Below, in pieces: positions 14,594-28,704 of a stretch of DNA of 45,411 nucleotides; position 1 is the stretch's first letter, and every line of letters starts with the position of its first letter. The translations under genes were made by a program, and so were the position numbers. Source of the stretch: Oscillospiraceae bacterium. GTDB taxonomy: Bacteria > Bacillota > Clostridia > Oscillospirales > Ruminococcaceae. Location: positions 1-45,411 of the forward strand of contig JAAVYW010000010.1 of assembly GCA_022791315.1 (NCBI GenBank). Reading direction: 5' to 3'. The notes under the pieces were generated by a model that saw only the letters and a list, made by a program, of their open reading frames with translations, was not told the DNA's origin and ran no database searches.

Positions 14594-15133
14594 ATGAAAC
14601 ATAGTTCCAAAGTCGCGCTGTGCGGCATGATTTGCGCGCTTTGTACGGTGTGCATGTTTATGACCGGCCTGTTCCCCTTTGCCACCTATGCCCTGCCCGC
14701 CATCGCGGGCGTGCTGCTGTGCGTGGTGGTAATTGAGCTGAGTCCCCGCTGGGCCCTGGTGGTTTATCTGGCCGTGTCCTGCCTCTCCTTCCTCCTCTCC
14801 CCCGACCGGGAGGCTGCCCTCTTCTTCGTGGCCTTTTTCGGCCACTATCCCACCCTAAAATACATCATCGAGTGCACCCGCAGCCGTCTCCTGCAATATG
14901 TGATGAAATTCTCCCTTTTCAATGTGTGCGTCATCAGTGCCTTTCTTCTGCTGCTCTACCTTTTCCGCCTGCCCAATCTCATGGAGGAATTCGGCGAGCT
15001 GGGAAAGTACGGCGTCTGGGGCCTCCTCGTCCTGGGCAACATCACTTTTGCCGTCTACGATTTTGCCCTTTCCCGCGTCATTCTCACCTACTTAAACTGG
15101 TTCCGTCCCCGCTTCCTCAAGCGGCATTCCTAA
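14594..15133 (+). CDS. Polytopic membrane protein (unknown)
   Basis: 179 residues from ATG 14594; the longer open frame back to 14489 has no ribosome site. GAAAGGA lies 13 nt upstream, a rather long spacing. About five hydrophobic segments can be seen, the first being VALCGMICALCTVCMFMTGLFPF. The layout (short helices, AALFFVAFFGHYPTLKYIIE loop) resembles small ECF-transporter S components or YybS-like proteins, but no binding motif is recognised. It follows the J-protein gene by 130 nt and may share its transcript. Confidence 0.68.
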   Translation: MKHSSKVALCGMICALCTVCMFMTGLFPFATYALPAIAGVLLCVVVIELSPRWALVVYLAVSCLSFLLSPDREAALFFVAFFGHYPTLKYIIECTRSRLLQYVMKFSLFNVCVISAFLLLLYLFRLPNLMEEFGELGKYGVWGLLVLGNITFAVYDFALSRVILTYLNWFRPRFLKRHS

Positions 15134-15136
15134 AGA

Positions 15137-15176
15137 CAACAAATCCCAGGCCATGAGAGCCTGGGATTTGTTTTTA
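15137..15176 (+). terminator. Terminator between convergent genes
   Basis: CAAATCCCAGGC and GCCTGGGATTTG form a 12-bp stem with a 7-nt loop, followed by TTTTTAT. It ends the rightward operon and overlaps the stop of the leftward P-loop gene. Confidence 0.9.
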
Positions 15177-15719
15177 TCGTATCTTCTCCACAATCCGCGC
15201 CGCAATCTCCTGGGGTGTTTCCATCCCGCTCAACACCAGGTCACAGGTGGGCCTTACCGTGGCAATGTGCGCCAAATAGGTATTCCGTTGCCGCTTCTGG
15301 TAAAAATCCATCAGCCCCGAAAGATGCTCCAAAGGGTTCTCAATTGGCTTGCGGCTTGGGTCGCGGTGGCAGTAGTCCCGCTCCACCCGCCGGGCCATGG
15401 CAACATCCAAGGGCGTTTCGAGAAATACCGCCAAATCTGCCAGCCCCGCAACCTCCCGGTGCGCCCTGCCAAAGGGGTAGTCCACCAGGATATACTGGTA
15501 GCCCTCCTCCTGGTATCGCCTAATATCCCGAACTAGGGGTTCCAAATGCCAGGCGTTGGCATCTGCCCCCGCCTCTGACCAAGTGCAGTAGTCCATCCCC
15601 AGCAAGTCCCCTTTATAGGAGTCAAAGAAAACCGCAGCAGAATTTTCCAACATCGAGAGCAACTGCCGCACTGTGCTGGTCTTTCCCCCGCCGGAAACGG
15701 CGGAAACCGTAATCACCAT
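15174..15719 (-). CDS. P-loop NTPase, uridine-kinase-like
   Basis: 181 residues, ATG 15719. The N-terminus MVITVSAVSGGGKTSTV is a slightly degenerate Walker A (SGGGKT, Ala where the first Gly is usual). YILVDYPFG is in the place of the Walker B or base-acceptor Asp, and FLETPLDVAMARRVERDY with several Arg looks like the lid of nucleoside-kinase folds. It probably phosphorylates a small molecule; the substrate is unknown. It is the last gene of a four-gene leftward operon that includes two HAD phosphatases and an acetyltransferase. Confidence 0.75.
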   Translation of the reverse strand: MVITVSAVSGGGKTSTVRQLLSMLENSAAVFFDSYKGDLLGMDYCTWSEAGADANAWHLEPLVRDIRRYQEEGYQYILVDYPFGRAHREVAGLADLAVFLETPLDVAMARRVERDYCHRDPSRKPIENPLEHLSGLMDFYQKRQRNTYLAHIATVRPTCDLVLSGMETPQEIAARIVEKIR

Positions 15720-15738
15720 ATCTGCTCCACATCCCTTC

Positions 15739-16485
15739 TCATAGTGTCACTGCCAGCGTGTCCGCCAGCTTCTCAAACCCTACCCGGTAGGCCAGCCTTT
15801 GGGAGGCCATATTGTCCGCCGAGGTAGACCACATAGGGCAAATCCCCTTTTCCACCATTGCCTGCGCGCAGGCGGCACAGGCCTGGGAGGCATAGCCCTT
15901 TCCCCGCGCTGCCGGCAGGGTGCGTATCCCAATTTCCTGCACCTTGTCCCCTAAAAAGGGCATGTCCGGCGCGTCAGTGGCACTGAGCAGCATCCCCTCT
16001 TCCTCCACGCCAAAGGTGTACCCCTTTTCGGCAATTTCCAGGAAGTATTCCTCCACCCAGTCGGTCTGGGCAGCGCCGGTGGCTTCCCGGAAAAACTGCA
16101 CAAAGAGGGGGGCGTCTTCCCCTGTAAGGGGCCGCGCCCCTCCCGGCTCTCCTGCCAGCCCTCGGAAGATGAATTTGAGCCCCCGATTGGGCTCTTTCCC
16201 GTAAACCCTCTCCAATGCCTTCGCCGCCTCTTCCGCTGTGCTCTCTGCCGTCAGCATACCAGCCAGCTGTCCCACCTTTCCCGCCGCCCTGCTGCCATAG
16301 GAGACCACCACTTGTCCAGGCAGGCAAAACAGGTAAATATCCCAGGGTTCCGGGTAGCCGGGCATCGCCGTGTCCCGCAGCGCGCTGGGGCAGAGCACCA
16401 GCCCAGGCCTCCCCAGCTCTCCCGGCCCTATCCCCAAAAACCGGGCATAGTAGTCCAAGGTAATCCTCTCAAAATCCATTCTCAT
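15739..16485 (-). CDS. GNAT family N-acetyltransferase
   Basis: 248 residues; GGGGAGGGG immediately precedes ATG 16485 and a second ATG is at codon 3. The C-terminal half is the GNAT fold, with the acetyl-CoA loop in GIRTLPAARGKGYASQACAACAQA (R-x-x-G-x-G/A type) and a final NMASQRLAYRVGFEKL block. The N-terminal 100 residues are a second, more divergent domain of the type seen in GNATs of Clostridia. The substrate is unknown. Confidence 0.82.
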   Translation of the reverse strand: MRMDFERITLDYYARFLGIGPGELGRPGLVLCPSALRDTAMPGYPEPWDIYLFCLPGQVVVSYGSRAAGKVGQLAGMLTAESTAEEAAKALERVYGKEPNRGLKFIFRGLAGEPGGARPLTGEDAPLFVQFFREATGAAQTDWVEEYFLEIAEKGYTFGVEEEGMLLSATDAPDMPFLGDKVQEIGIRTLPAARGKGYASQACAACAQAMVEKGICPMWSTSADNMASQRLAYRVGFEKLADTLAVTL

Positions 16486-16500
16486 TCCCCTCCCCTTTTT

Positions 16501-17169
16501 TCACTTGGGAGCACTTTTCCTCAACAAGAATTCTTCTAATTCCTCCACTGTGTCCACAATCCAGTCTGCCCCTGCTGCCTCCAATTCCCCATCCTGGGCA
16601 TAGCCAAAGCGGACCCCTAAGCTGGCAACCCCACAGCGCTTGGCCCCTGCAATATCGTGCATCCGGTCGCCCACCATCAGCACCTGGCCCCGCTCTTCCC
16701 GGGATACCCCCATGCGCCGCAGCGCCTCCTCAATCACCTGGGCCTTGTCCGTCCGCCTGCCGTCCAGCTCGCTGCCCACAGCCTCTTCCAAATACCCGAT
16801 GAGCCCATAGGCCTGCAAAATCTGCCGGGCAAATAGCTCCGGCTTGGAGGTAGCCAGCGCCAGCCGTGCCCCCCGCCCCGCCAGCTTTTCCAAGAGGGAC
16901 GCAATGCCGGGATAGGCCCGGTTTTCAAAGATGCCGGTGTCCCGGTAGCGCTCTCGGTACTTCTCCACCGCCAAATTGGCCTGCTCCTCCGAGATGCCGC
17001 AAAATTCCATAAACTGCTCTTTCAGCGGCGGCCCGATAAAGCAGCGCAGCTGGCTCCTCTCCCACGTCCCCAGTCCCAACTGCTCCAGCGCATAGTTCAC
17101 ACACCGGGTGATACCCTCCTCCGGGTCGGTGAGTGTGCCGTCCAAATCAAAGAGGATAACCGAAAACAC
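16501..17169 (-). CDS. HAD-superfamily phosphatase (phosphoglycolate phosphatase-like)
   Basis: 222 residues. Motif I is DLDGTLTDPEEGI (residues 8-20), motif II is ATSKP (about 107-111) and motifs III/IV are in VGDRMHDIAGAKRCG. The alpha-helical C1 cap between motifs I and II is normal for the Gph/PpaX group. It starts 12 nt after the YjjG-type gene, so the two are co-transcribed. It probably clears phosphorylated side products; the exact substrate cannot be read. Confidence 0.88.
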   Translation of the reverse strand: MFSVILFDLDGTLTDPEEGITRCVNYALEQLGLGTWERSQLRCFIGPPLKEQFMEFCGISEEQANLAVEKYRERYRDTGIFENRAYPGIASLLEKLAGRGARLALATSKPELFARQILQAYGLIGYLEEAVGSELDGRRTDKAQVIEEALRRMGVSREERGQVLMVGDRMHDIAGAKRCGVASLGVRFGYAQDGELEAAGADWIVDTVEELEEFLLRKSAPK

Positions 17170-17181
17170 AGCCTTCCCCCC

Positions 17182-17862
17182 TTACAAGATGTCCGGCAGC
17201 TCTTTCAGCTGCCGGATTTCATAGGTCAGTTCCATTCCCTCCGGCCTTGGCAGCCCCTTGGGGTTATACCAGCAGGTGTCCAGCCCGGCCGTGGCGCCTC
17301 CGGCCATATCGCTGGTGAGGGAATCCCCCACAATGATGGCTTTCTCCAGGGTAAACTCCGGGATATGGGAAAACACAAAATCAAAATAGGCCCGATGGGG
17401 CTTTGGTGTCCCCACCGCCTCCGAGACAAAAATATCTGTGAAATACTCTTTGATTGGCGACCGGGCCAACCGGCTCATCTGCACCCGCTCAATCCCATTG
17501 GTGACAAAGTAAAGCCGCCGTTCCCGGCTCAGGGCACGGCAGGTATCCAGCGCCCCTTCCATGAGAAAGGCCCCCTCCCCCAGCGCGTCCATGTAGTCCT
17601 CGCTCATCTGCCAGGCGTCGCCCCCCCTGCCCCAGAACTCCAGCAGCCGGCGGAACCTCTCCACCTTCAGCGCCTCCTTCGTCAGCTCTCCCCGTTCAAA
17701 CTCATCCCACACACCCTGGTTCAGCCGCATATAGGTCTCATGGTTCTCCGCTGTGTTGGGCATCCCATACTTGGGGAATACCACATCCAGCGCGTGGTGG
17801 CAAGCCCTGTGGAAATCAAAAATCGTGTCGTCTGCATCAAAGAGAACAATGGAATAGCGCAT
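17182..17862 (-). CDS. yjjG: YjjG-type HAD hydrolase (noncanonical nucleotidase)
   Basis: 226 residues from ATG 17862 (MRYSIVLFDADDTIFDF). The open frame extends further up, but the extension covers the upstream terminator region. The motif DADDTIFDFHRACHHAL, the FVTNGIERVQMSRL block (motif II) and VGDSLTSDMAGGATAGLDTCWYNP (motifs III and IV) match the YjjG family, which in E. coli removes phosphate from non-canonical pyrimidine nucleotides. The ribosome site is weak (GAAAGACGG). It is the first gene of the operon. Confidence 0.87.
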   Translation of the reverse strand: MRYSIVLFDADDTIFDFHRACHHALDVVFPKYGMPNTAENHETYMRLNQGVWDEFERGELTKEALKVERFRRLLEFWGRGGDAWQMSEDYMDALGEGAFLMEGALDTCRALSRERRLYFVTNGIERVQMSRLARSPIKEYFTDIFVSEAVGTPKPHRAYFDFVFSHIPEFTLEKAIIVGDSLTSDMAGGATAGLDTCWYNPKGLPRPEGMELTYEIRQLKELPDIL

Positions 17863-17895
17863 TTCTGTCACCGTCTTTCTTAAAAAATTTTGGGA

Positions 17896-17930
17896 ACAGG
17901 AAAGCCCCAAATCTGCTTGGGGCTTTCGTT
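17896..17930 (-). terminator. Terminator of the transglutaminase-like gene
   Basis: GAAAGCCCCAA pairs with TTGGGGCTTTC around ATCTGC, 10-40 nt after the stop at 17939 on the minus strand. The T run after the stem is short. Confidence 0.7.
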
Positions 17931-17938
17931 CTCGCAAA

Positions 17939-18928
17939 TTATTTGGCAGAATAGGCCTTTTTGCTCAATTCCGGATAGGTAAAATAGCCGTTCTTCTCCG
18001 GTGTATAGGCTTTGCCCACTGTAACGCCGGGCTTCACCAGGCTCTCGCTGCCCAGCAGGGCAAACTTATCCTTGCCGCCGGTAAAGGTGTCGCCCCAGGT
18101 GGTGTCCACCAAGTACCAGTTGCCGTCTACCTTCACATAGTTCCAGGCGTGGGCCATATTGCCGTTGCCATAGTTGCCAATGCCGTCCACTGTGATGCAC
18201 TCCACCCCCAGCTGGTCGCAGAGATACTGGAAACTCTCGGCATAGCCCTGGCAGACGCCTGTCTTGTTGAGCAGGATGCCCACCACCGAGTAGTCGTCAT
18301 TTTTAGAAGGGGCCCCGGTACGGTTAAAGGAGTTGAACTCGTCCCAGTCGTAGTCGCTGCGCTCCAGCACCCAGTCATAGATATATTTCACTTTGGCGCT
18401 GTCCGACTTGGGCAGGTCTTCCTTCAGCCCGTCCACCAGCTTGCCCAGGGAGGCGTTCTTCTTTTTCACCTCAGCCTGCCCATAACCGGCGTGATAAGCG
18501 GGCTTAAAGGTCATTGTGCTCTCCTTGGAAGTAATCCGCCAGGAAACGCTCTGGCTGTTTTCCAGCCAGTAAAACTCCGGATGCTGCTTGGCAATCAAGG
18601 TCAGCAGCTTGTTAAAGAGGGCTTTCCGGGACTCCGCAGTGGTCTTCCCCAGGGTCACAGAAATACTGCTCTTGCCCTCCTGCAATCCGGCCAGCAGCTG
18701 CTCGTAGACTTTCTTTTCGGTGTCGCTCAACTGGCTCACCCAGTAGCTCTCCTTCTCCTCGGCCTCTTTCTTGTCCTTAGCTTCTTTGCTGCTCTCCTTC
18801 TCGGTCTGCTGGGAAGTCTCGGTTTTCGGCTTGGAAAGGGTCAGCCCCTTGGCCCAGGCCACGCTGCCCACCTGTAAAGCCATGGCCGCTGCCAAAATCA
18901 GTGCCGCCGCCGCTCTTCTCATCTTCAT
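17939..18928 (-). CDS. Secreted transglutaminase-like (cysteine protease fold) protein
   Basis: 329 residues from ATG 18928, with GAGGAG 8 nt upstream. A signal peptide (about 1-26, SVAWAKG) is followed by a Lys/Glu/Ser-rich linker (35-62), a helical/beta domain, and a transglutaminase-like core with Cys226 (KTGVCQGYAESF), His260 (NMAHAWNYV) and Asp275 (YLVDTTWGD). This is the Transglut_core triad found in many surface proteins of Clostridia that process peptides or cell-wall linkages. There is no wall anchor, so the protein is secreted or loosely held. Confidence 0.9.
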   Translation of the reverse strand: MKMRRAAAALILAAAMALQVGSVAWAKGLTLSKPKTETSQQTEKESSKEAKDKKEAEEKESYWVSQLSDTEKKVYEQLLAGLQEGKSSISVTLGKTTAESRKALFNKLLTLIAKQHPEFYWLENSQSVSWRITSKESTMTFKPAYHAGYGQAEVKKKNASLGKLVDGLKEDLPKSDSAKVKYIYDWVLERSDYDWDEFNSFNRTGAPSKNDDYSVVGILLNKTGVCQGYAESFQYLCDQLGVECITVDGIGNYGNGNMAHAWNYVKVDGNWYLVDTTWGDTFTGGKDKFALLGSESLVKPGVTVGKAYTPEKNGYFTYPELSKKAYSAK

Positions 18929-19077
18929 TTCACTCGCTCCTCTTCCTTCACAGTTGTAAAATGATGGAACACGCAGTTCCAACGCTATTATACTAAATCC
19001 GGCGCCATTTGTCACGCCCTCGCAGGAAATTTTTCTCTTTTTCCAGCTGTTTCCCGATAGGAGAAGCCCCAGGGAGA

Positions 19078-19112
19078 ACAAAAAGTCTGCCGCACAAGGC
19101 GGCAGACTTTCA
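19078..19112 (-). terminator. Terminator of the TIM-barrel gene
   Basis: AAAGTCTGCCGCC and GGCGGCAGACTTT-type arms (AGTCTGCCG/CGGCAGACT) with TTTTTGTT on the minus strand, directly after the stop at 19124. Confidence 0.9.
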
Positions 19113-19123
19113 GCTTCTGAATC

Positions 19124-19954
19124 CTACAGGCCCAGAACGTCCCGGATATAGATACGGGAGACCTCGGCAGAGTGGAAGTTGCAGACTTCCGGACGGTCCA
19201 GCTCAACGCACAGCACGCCGTCATAGCCCACTTCTTCCAGCGCAGCCTTCACAGCGGGGAAGTTCACAGTACCATGGCCCAGCGCACGGAAGGAAGCCAT
19301 CTTGGCGCGGCCTTCCGCCTTGGAGAGGGCATAGGTGTCAACGTCCTTCAAGTGCATGTAGGCAATGCGGCTGCCATACTTGTGGATTAAGTCAACAGGG
19401 TTGATGCCCGCCAGGGTGGTGTGAGCAGTGTCAAAGCAGAAGGAGACATACTCAGGATTGGTGTGCTCTGCAAAGTAATCAATATCCTCCTGAGAGAACA
19501 CACAGGTGCCATAGTGGGGATGGAAGCAAACCGTCACGCCCAAAGACTTGGCGTATTCGCCCAGCGTGTTCGCCACATAGCACATTTTGTCAATCATCTC
19601 GGGATTGGTGGGCCGCTCGGGTTCGCCGTCATCGCCAAAGCCGGCGTTCTGGCAGTTGTACCATTTGCCGCCCACAGCAGCCAGGAATTCCACCTGCTTC
19701 TTGGCAATATCCAACGCCTGCTCCACATCAAAGGTGAAGTGGCCATACAGGTTCACCAGGGTCACATTATTTTCCTTTGCCAGGTCAACCAGCTCCTGGG
19801 GATTCTCCTGATAGAAGTCCCGGATAAAGGCAAAGTTCTCCACATAATCATAGCCCAAGAATTTGCACTCGCGGAAAGACTGGGCCAGCTGACGCTTTCC
19901 AACTTCCGGGTCGCGCCCATTAATCCAGGTCCAGCCGGTGTAAGCAACTTTCAT
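19124..19954 (-). CDS. Sugar phosphate isomerase/epimerase (xylose-isomerase-like TIM barrel)
   Basis: 276 residues, ATG 19954 with GGAGG upstream. It belongs to the AP_endonuc_2 superfamily: VENFAFIRDF, VNLYGHFTF, VCFHPHYGTCVFSQEDID (metal/base residues), FCFDTAHTTLAGINPVDLI and YMHLKDVDTY give the usual Glu/Asp/His metal sites at the barrel mouth. Relatives include inosose dehydratase (IolE) and ketose epimerases. It is monocistronic with its own promoter and terminator, so pathway context is missing. Substrate unknown. Confidence 0.85.
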   Translation of the reverse strand: MKVAYTGWTWINGRDPEVGKRQLAQSFRECKFLGYDYVENFAFIRDFYQENPQELVDLAKENNVTLVNLYGHFTFDVEQALDIAKKQVEFLAAVGGKWYNCQNAGFGDDGEPERPTNPEMIDKMCYVANTLGEYAKSLGVTVCFHPHYGTCVFSQEDIDYFAEHTNPEYVSFCFDTAHTTLAGINPVDLIHKYGSRIAYMHLKDVDTYALSKAEGRAKMASFRALGHGTVNFPAVKAALEEVGYDGVLCVELDRPEVCNFHSAEVSRIYIRDVLGL

Positions 19955-20009
19955 GATTCATTCCTCCATTTTCTTTGGTGGGGCAGCCAAACCCCTATGT
20001 ACCTTTTTA

Positions 20010-20030
20010 TTGCCGGATTCCCCCCGGCAA
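20010..20030. other. Leader hairpin before the TIM-barrel gene
   Basis: TTGCCGG and CCGGCAA with a 7-nt loop, about 10 nt after the -10 box and 55 nt before the ATG. It has no T tract and may stabilise the mRNA 5' end. Confidence 0.45.
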
Positions 20031-20038
20031 CCATTTTT

Positions 20039-20067
20039 ATTATAGTATATCTCCCCCCGATTGTAAA
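20039..20067 (-). promoter_or_regulatory. Promoter of the TIM-barrel gene
   Basis: Minus strand: TTTACA (20067-20062), 17-nt spacer, TATAAT (20044-20039). Confidence 0.8.
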
Positions 20068-20413
20068 CTGTGGAAACACCAAAGAAAACCAGGGTAAGAT
20101 TGTGCACATTTTCTAAAGTCTGCCGAATTAAAATAAGCAAAATAATACACTTAATTTCTCCACACAATCCCCCAAAGCTGGACAAGTTTCGAGAGATACT
20201 AGACAAAAATTGCGTTTCTGCTCTGGAATAACTGAAAATCCCGTCCAATTTGCAGGAGAGCACATCGAAAAAAAGCGCAAAAAAGGGAATTTTTGCCCTT
20301 TTCCCCTCATTCCCTCTCTCATCTAAAACAAGAGCAAAAACCGCAAAATGCGCAATGCCATTTTAGACAAAAACCCGGTGGAAATCCAGTGGAAAACCGG
20401 ACATAGGCAGAGC
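20068..20413. other. AT-rich non-coding stretch
   Basis: No credible gene, and no strong structure seen. It is AT-richer than its surroundings and could contain further regulatory sites. Confidence 0.4.
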
Positions 20414-20445
20414 AAAAGGCCCTGGCATCTCCCAGCCAGGGCCCC
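20414..20445 (-). terminator. Terminator downstream of the pseudogene
   Basis: GGCCCTGGC and GCCAGGGCC-type arms around CTGGGAGAT on the minus strand, then TTTTGCTC. It would end transcripts coming from the pseudogene or glmS side. Confidence 0.6.
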
Positions 20446-20532
20446 TTCCTCCATATCGCCCAGATAGGCAACGCCCGCAGCTGCCAAATGGCCTCTGCGG
20501 TGCCCTCCCGTCTGTTTTTGTCCTCTGCCTTG

Positions 20533-20902
20533 CTACTGCTTGGTCTGGTAAGCAAGCACAAATTCATCGATATCCGAATAGTGCTTTTCCGGTATGCCCG
20601 CCTTGTCATACTCCTTCCGGTACTCCCTCAGGAAATTGTCATAGGCCATCGCCGTCTTCTGTAAATCCTGCGGATTAATATCCAGCCAGGAGGTCATATC
20701 TGTCCACATCCGCTTTACTTCTGATTCCAGAGACTATTCCCGCAGCGCTGGCCAGGCTCATGAACGCAAGGTGCCGGTTTCCGGCTTCCGCTGCGGCATA
20801 CATCTTGTACCGCCAGTTGGAGTACATCTCCTCATAGGTGCCGCCCAAGGTATCCTCCGCCGCCGGTTTTTGGGCACGGCAATACCCTCCTTCACACGGC
20901 AA
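20533..20902 (-). pseudogene. Frameshifted remnant of an unknown soluble protein gene
   Basis: Two overlapping minus-strand frames each give protein-like sequence that the other completes. Frame A (20902 to about 20730) reads TYEEMYSNWRYKMYAAAEAG...LASAAGI. Frame B (about 20724 to TAG 20533) reads ESEVKRMWTDMTSWLDINPQ and ends EKHYSDIDEFVLAYQTKQ. The switch falls near 20720-20740. Upstream of 20902 no start or ribosome site is convincing, so the N-terminus is also lost. A sequencing error could mimic the frameshift. Family not recognised. Confidence 0.6.
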
Positions 20903-20982
20903 AACAAAGCCATCGTCTCCCTCATGAGAAGGGTCAAATGCCCTTGTTCTGGCTTCTCTCCTCCAGATTCACCGTTTTCCCT

Positions 20983-22809
20983 CTATTCCACTGTCACGCT
21001 CTTGGCCAAATTCCGGGGTTTATCAATATCGCACCCCTTCTGCAGCGCCATGTAGTAGGCAAACATCTGCACATAGAGAATCATCAGGATGGGGGAAAAC
21101 AGGTCGTCAGTGTCCGGCACCCGCCACACCGTATCCTGGGGATTGTTCAGCGGGATGGGCTCGGAGGCCACCAATAAAATCTTGGCCTTCCTGGCCCGTA
21201 CCTCCTCCACATTGCTGATGGTCTTCGCCACAATTCTCTTCTGGGTCAGGGTGGCAACCACCAGGGTGGTGTCGTCAATCAGGGCAATGGGCCCGTGCTT
21301 TAATTCCCCCGCCGCATAGGCCTCCGAGTGGATGTAGGAGACTTCTTTCAGTTTCAGCGCCGCCTCTAGGGAAGTGTAGTAGTCCATCAGCCGCCCGATG
21401 AAGAACACATCCTCGCAGCCCTTTTCGCTGTGGGCGAAGTCCGCCACCTCTTCCCGGTGGGAGAGCACCTGCTCCGCCTTCTCCGGCAGCGCAGCCAGCT
21501 CCCGCAGCCGCTCCCGCAGTTCCTCATCTGTCAGCAGCCCTCGCAGGTTGGCCAAATCCAGGGCAATGATTTCAAAGAGTAAAATTTGGGTAGTATAGGC
21601 CTTGGTGGAGGCCACGGCAATCTCCGGCCCCGCCAAGGTGTACATCACCATATCCGATTCCCGGGCAATAGTGCTGCCAATCACGTTGGTGAGCGCTACC
21701 ACCCTGCTGCCATGCCCCTTGGCCTTGCGCACGGCAGCCACCGTGTCCGCCGTCTCCCCCGACTGGCTCACAGCGATGAGGGTCTCCCCCGGCTGGTCGA
21801 TGGTGTCGTAGTAGCGGTATTCGCTGGCAATATCCGTCTCGGTCTTCACCCTGGCTAAGGTCTCGATGAGCACCCGGCCAATCATGCCGGCGTGGTGGGC
21901 AGTGCCGCAGGCAATCACGGTCAACTTTTCCAGCGCGTTGGCCTGCTCCCGGTCAAAGGGCATGGCCTCCCGTTTAATCGTAAGGGTCTCTAAATCCACA
22001 TAGTGGGCCAGGGTCTCCCGCAGGGCGCGGGGCTGCTCAAAGATTTCCTTGAGCATAAAGTGGTCGTAGCCGCCCTTCTGGGCCGAATCCCGGCTCCAGG
22101 CAATTTGGGTGGTCTGCCGTTCCACCTGCTCCCCTGTCTCCCGGTAGAAGGCAATCCCCTCCTTTGTCACGTCGGCGATGTCGTCATCTTCCAGGATATA
22201 CACATCCCGGGTGTATTCCAGTATAGCGGAGATGTCGCTTGCCACATAGAATTCCCCTTTGGCCCGCCCGATAATCAGGGGGCTGCCGTTGCGCACGCAA
22301 TACAAGTGCTCCGGCTGGTCCTGGCACAGGATACCCAGGGCATAGGAACCCTCCAGCATGGGAATCACCCGGAACAGGGTTTTGAGCAAATCCCCCTCGT
22401 AATAGTAAGAGAGCAGCTGGGAAACCACCTCCGTATCGGTCTCCGAGCGGAAGGAGACGCCCTTCCCCTGCAAGAAGGCCTTGAGCTCCCTGAAATTCTC
22501 AATGATGCCGTTGTGAATCACGGCAATGCGGTTTTTGCTGTCCAAGTGGGGATGGGAGTTCACCTCGCTGGGCTCCCCGTGGGTGGCCCAGCGGGTGTGC
22601 CCAATGCCGATGACGCCGGAGAGGGGCATCCGCCCGATTTTCTCTTCCAGCGCCGCCAGACGCCCCACTTCCTTGCGCACCGCCATCTTCCCGTTTTCCA
22701 GCACAGCAACGCCCGCCGAGTCATAGCCCCGGTATTCCAGCGCCGACAGCCCTTTCAGCAAAATTGGCACGCAATCCTGCTGCCCCACATAGCCCACGAT
22801 TCCACACAT
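20983..22809 (-). CDS. glmS: Glutamine-fructose-6-phosphate aminotransferase (isomerizing)
   Basis: 608 residues, the normal length. MCGIVGYVGQ gives the N-terminal nucleophile Cys2. The glutaminase domain (GHTRWATHGEPSEVNSHPH, HNGIIENF) is followed by two SIS isomerase domains (ACGTAHHAGM, SQSGETADTVAA, ASTKAYTTQ) and the C-terminal ...KPRNLAKSVTVE. It makes glucosamine-6-phosphate for peptidoglycan. The leader is only about 40 nt and contains no glmS ribozyme. Confidence 0.98.
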   Translation of the reverse strand: MCGIVGYVGQQDCVPILLKGLSALEYRGYDSAGVAVLENGKMAVRKEVGRLAALEEKIGRMPLSGVIGIGHTRWATHGEPSEVNSHPHLDSKNRIAVIHNGIIENFRELKAFLQGKGVSFRSETDTEVVSQLLSYYYEGDLLKTLFRVIPMLEGSYALGILCQDQPEHLYCVRNGSPLIIGRAKGEFYVASDISAILEYTRDVYILEDDDIADVTKEGIAFYRETGEQVERQTTQIAWSRDSAQKGGYDHFMLKEIFEQPRALRETLAHYVDLETLTIKREAMPFDREQANALEKLTVIACGTAHHAGMIGRVLIETLARVKTETDIASEYRYYDTIDQPGETLIAVSQSGETADTVAAVRKAKGHGSRVVALTNVIGSTIARESDMVMYTLAGPEIAVASTKAYTTQILLFEIIALDLANLRGLLTDEELRERLRELAALPEKAEQVLSHREEVADFAHSEKGCEDVFFIGRLMDYYTSLEAALKLKEVSYIHSEAYAAGELKHGPIALIDDTTLVVATLTQKRIVAKTISNVEEVRARKAKILLVASEPIPLNNPQDTVWRVPDTDDLFSPILMILYVQMFAYYMALQKGCDIDKPRNLAKSVTVE

Positions 22810-22859
22810 AAGCGACTCTCCTTCACGCGATTCTCTGCCCTTTGGCAGTCATTAGTCTT

Positions 22860-22888
22860 AGTATACAGGAAACTGGCTAAGAAATCAA
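22860..22888 (-). promoter_or_regulatory. Promoter of glmS
   Basis: Minus strand: TTGATT (22888-22883), 17-nt spacer, TATACT (22865-22860). GAAGGAGAG is the ribosome site before ATG 22809. Confidence 0.8.
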
Positions 22889-23013
22889 ATAAAATCGCTA
22901 TTTTTTGGTATTTTGGGGCAAAAGCCAACTTCGTTGACAAAACCCGCCGGCCTGGCCTTGGGCAGCGGCACCGCTAATCTATCTTTTGGAGCCTGGCAGC
23001 CGTGCCCCTCCCC

Positions 23014-23027
23014 CATAGTATACTATG
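23014..23027. promoter_or_regulatory. 14-bp perfect palindrome between pyrG and glmS
   Basis: CATAGTATACTATG. It sits inside a larger inverted pair GGCCTGGCC/GGCCAGGCC (near 22950 and 23030). It could be an operator, or part of the pyrG 3' structure. Confidence 0.4.
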
Positions 23028-23064
23028 TACGGCCAGGCCGCCAACTTGCGCCCCAGCAAAAATT

Positions 23065-28703
<5,639 letters not shown>

Positions 28704-28704
28704 G

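Noticed and set aside
22810..22853. glmS ribozyme
   Set aside because: Leader too short and no core motif found by eye.
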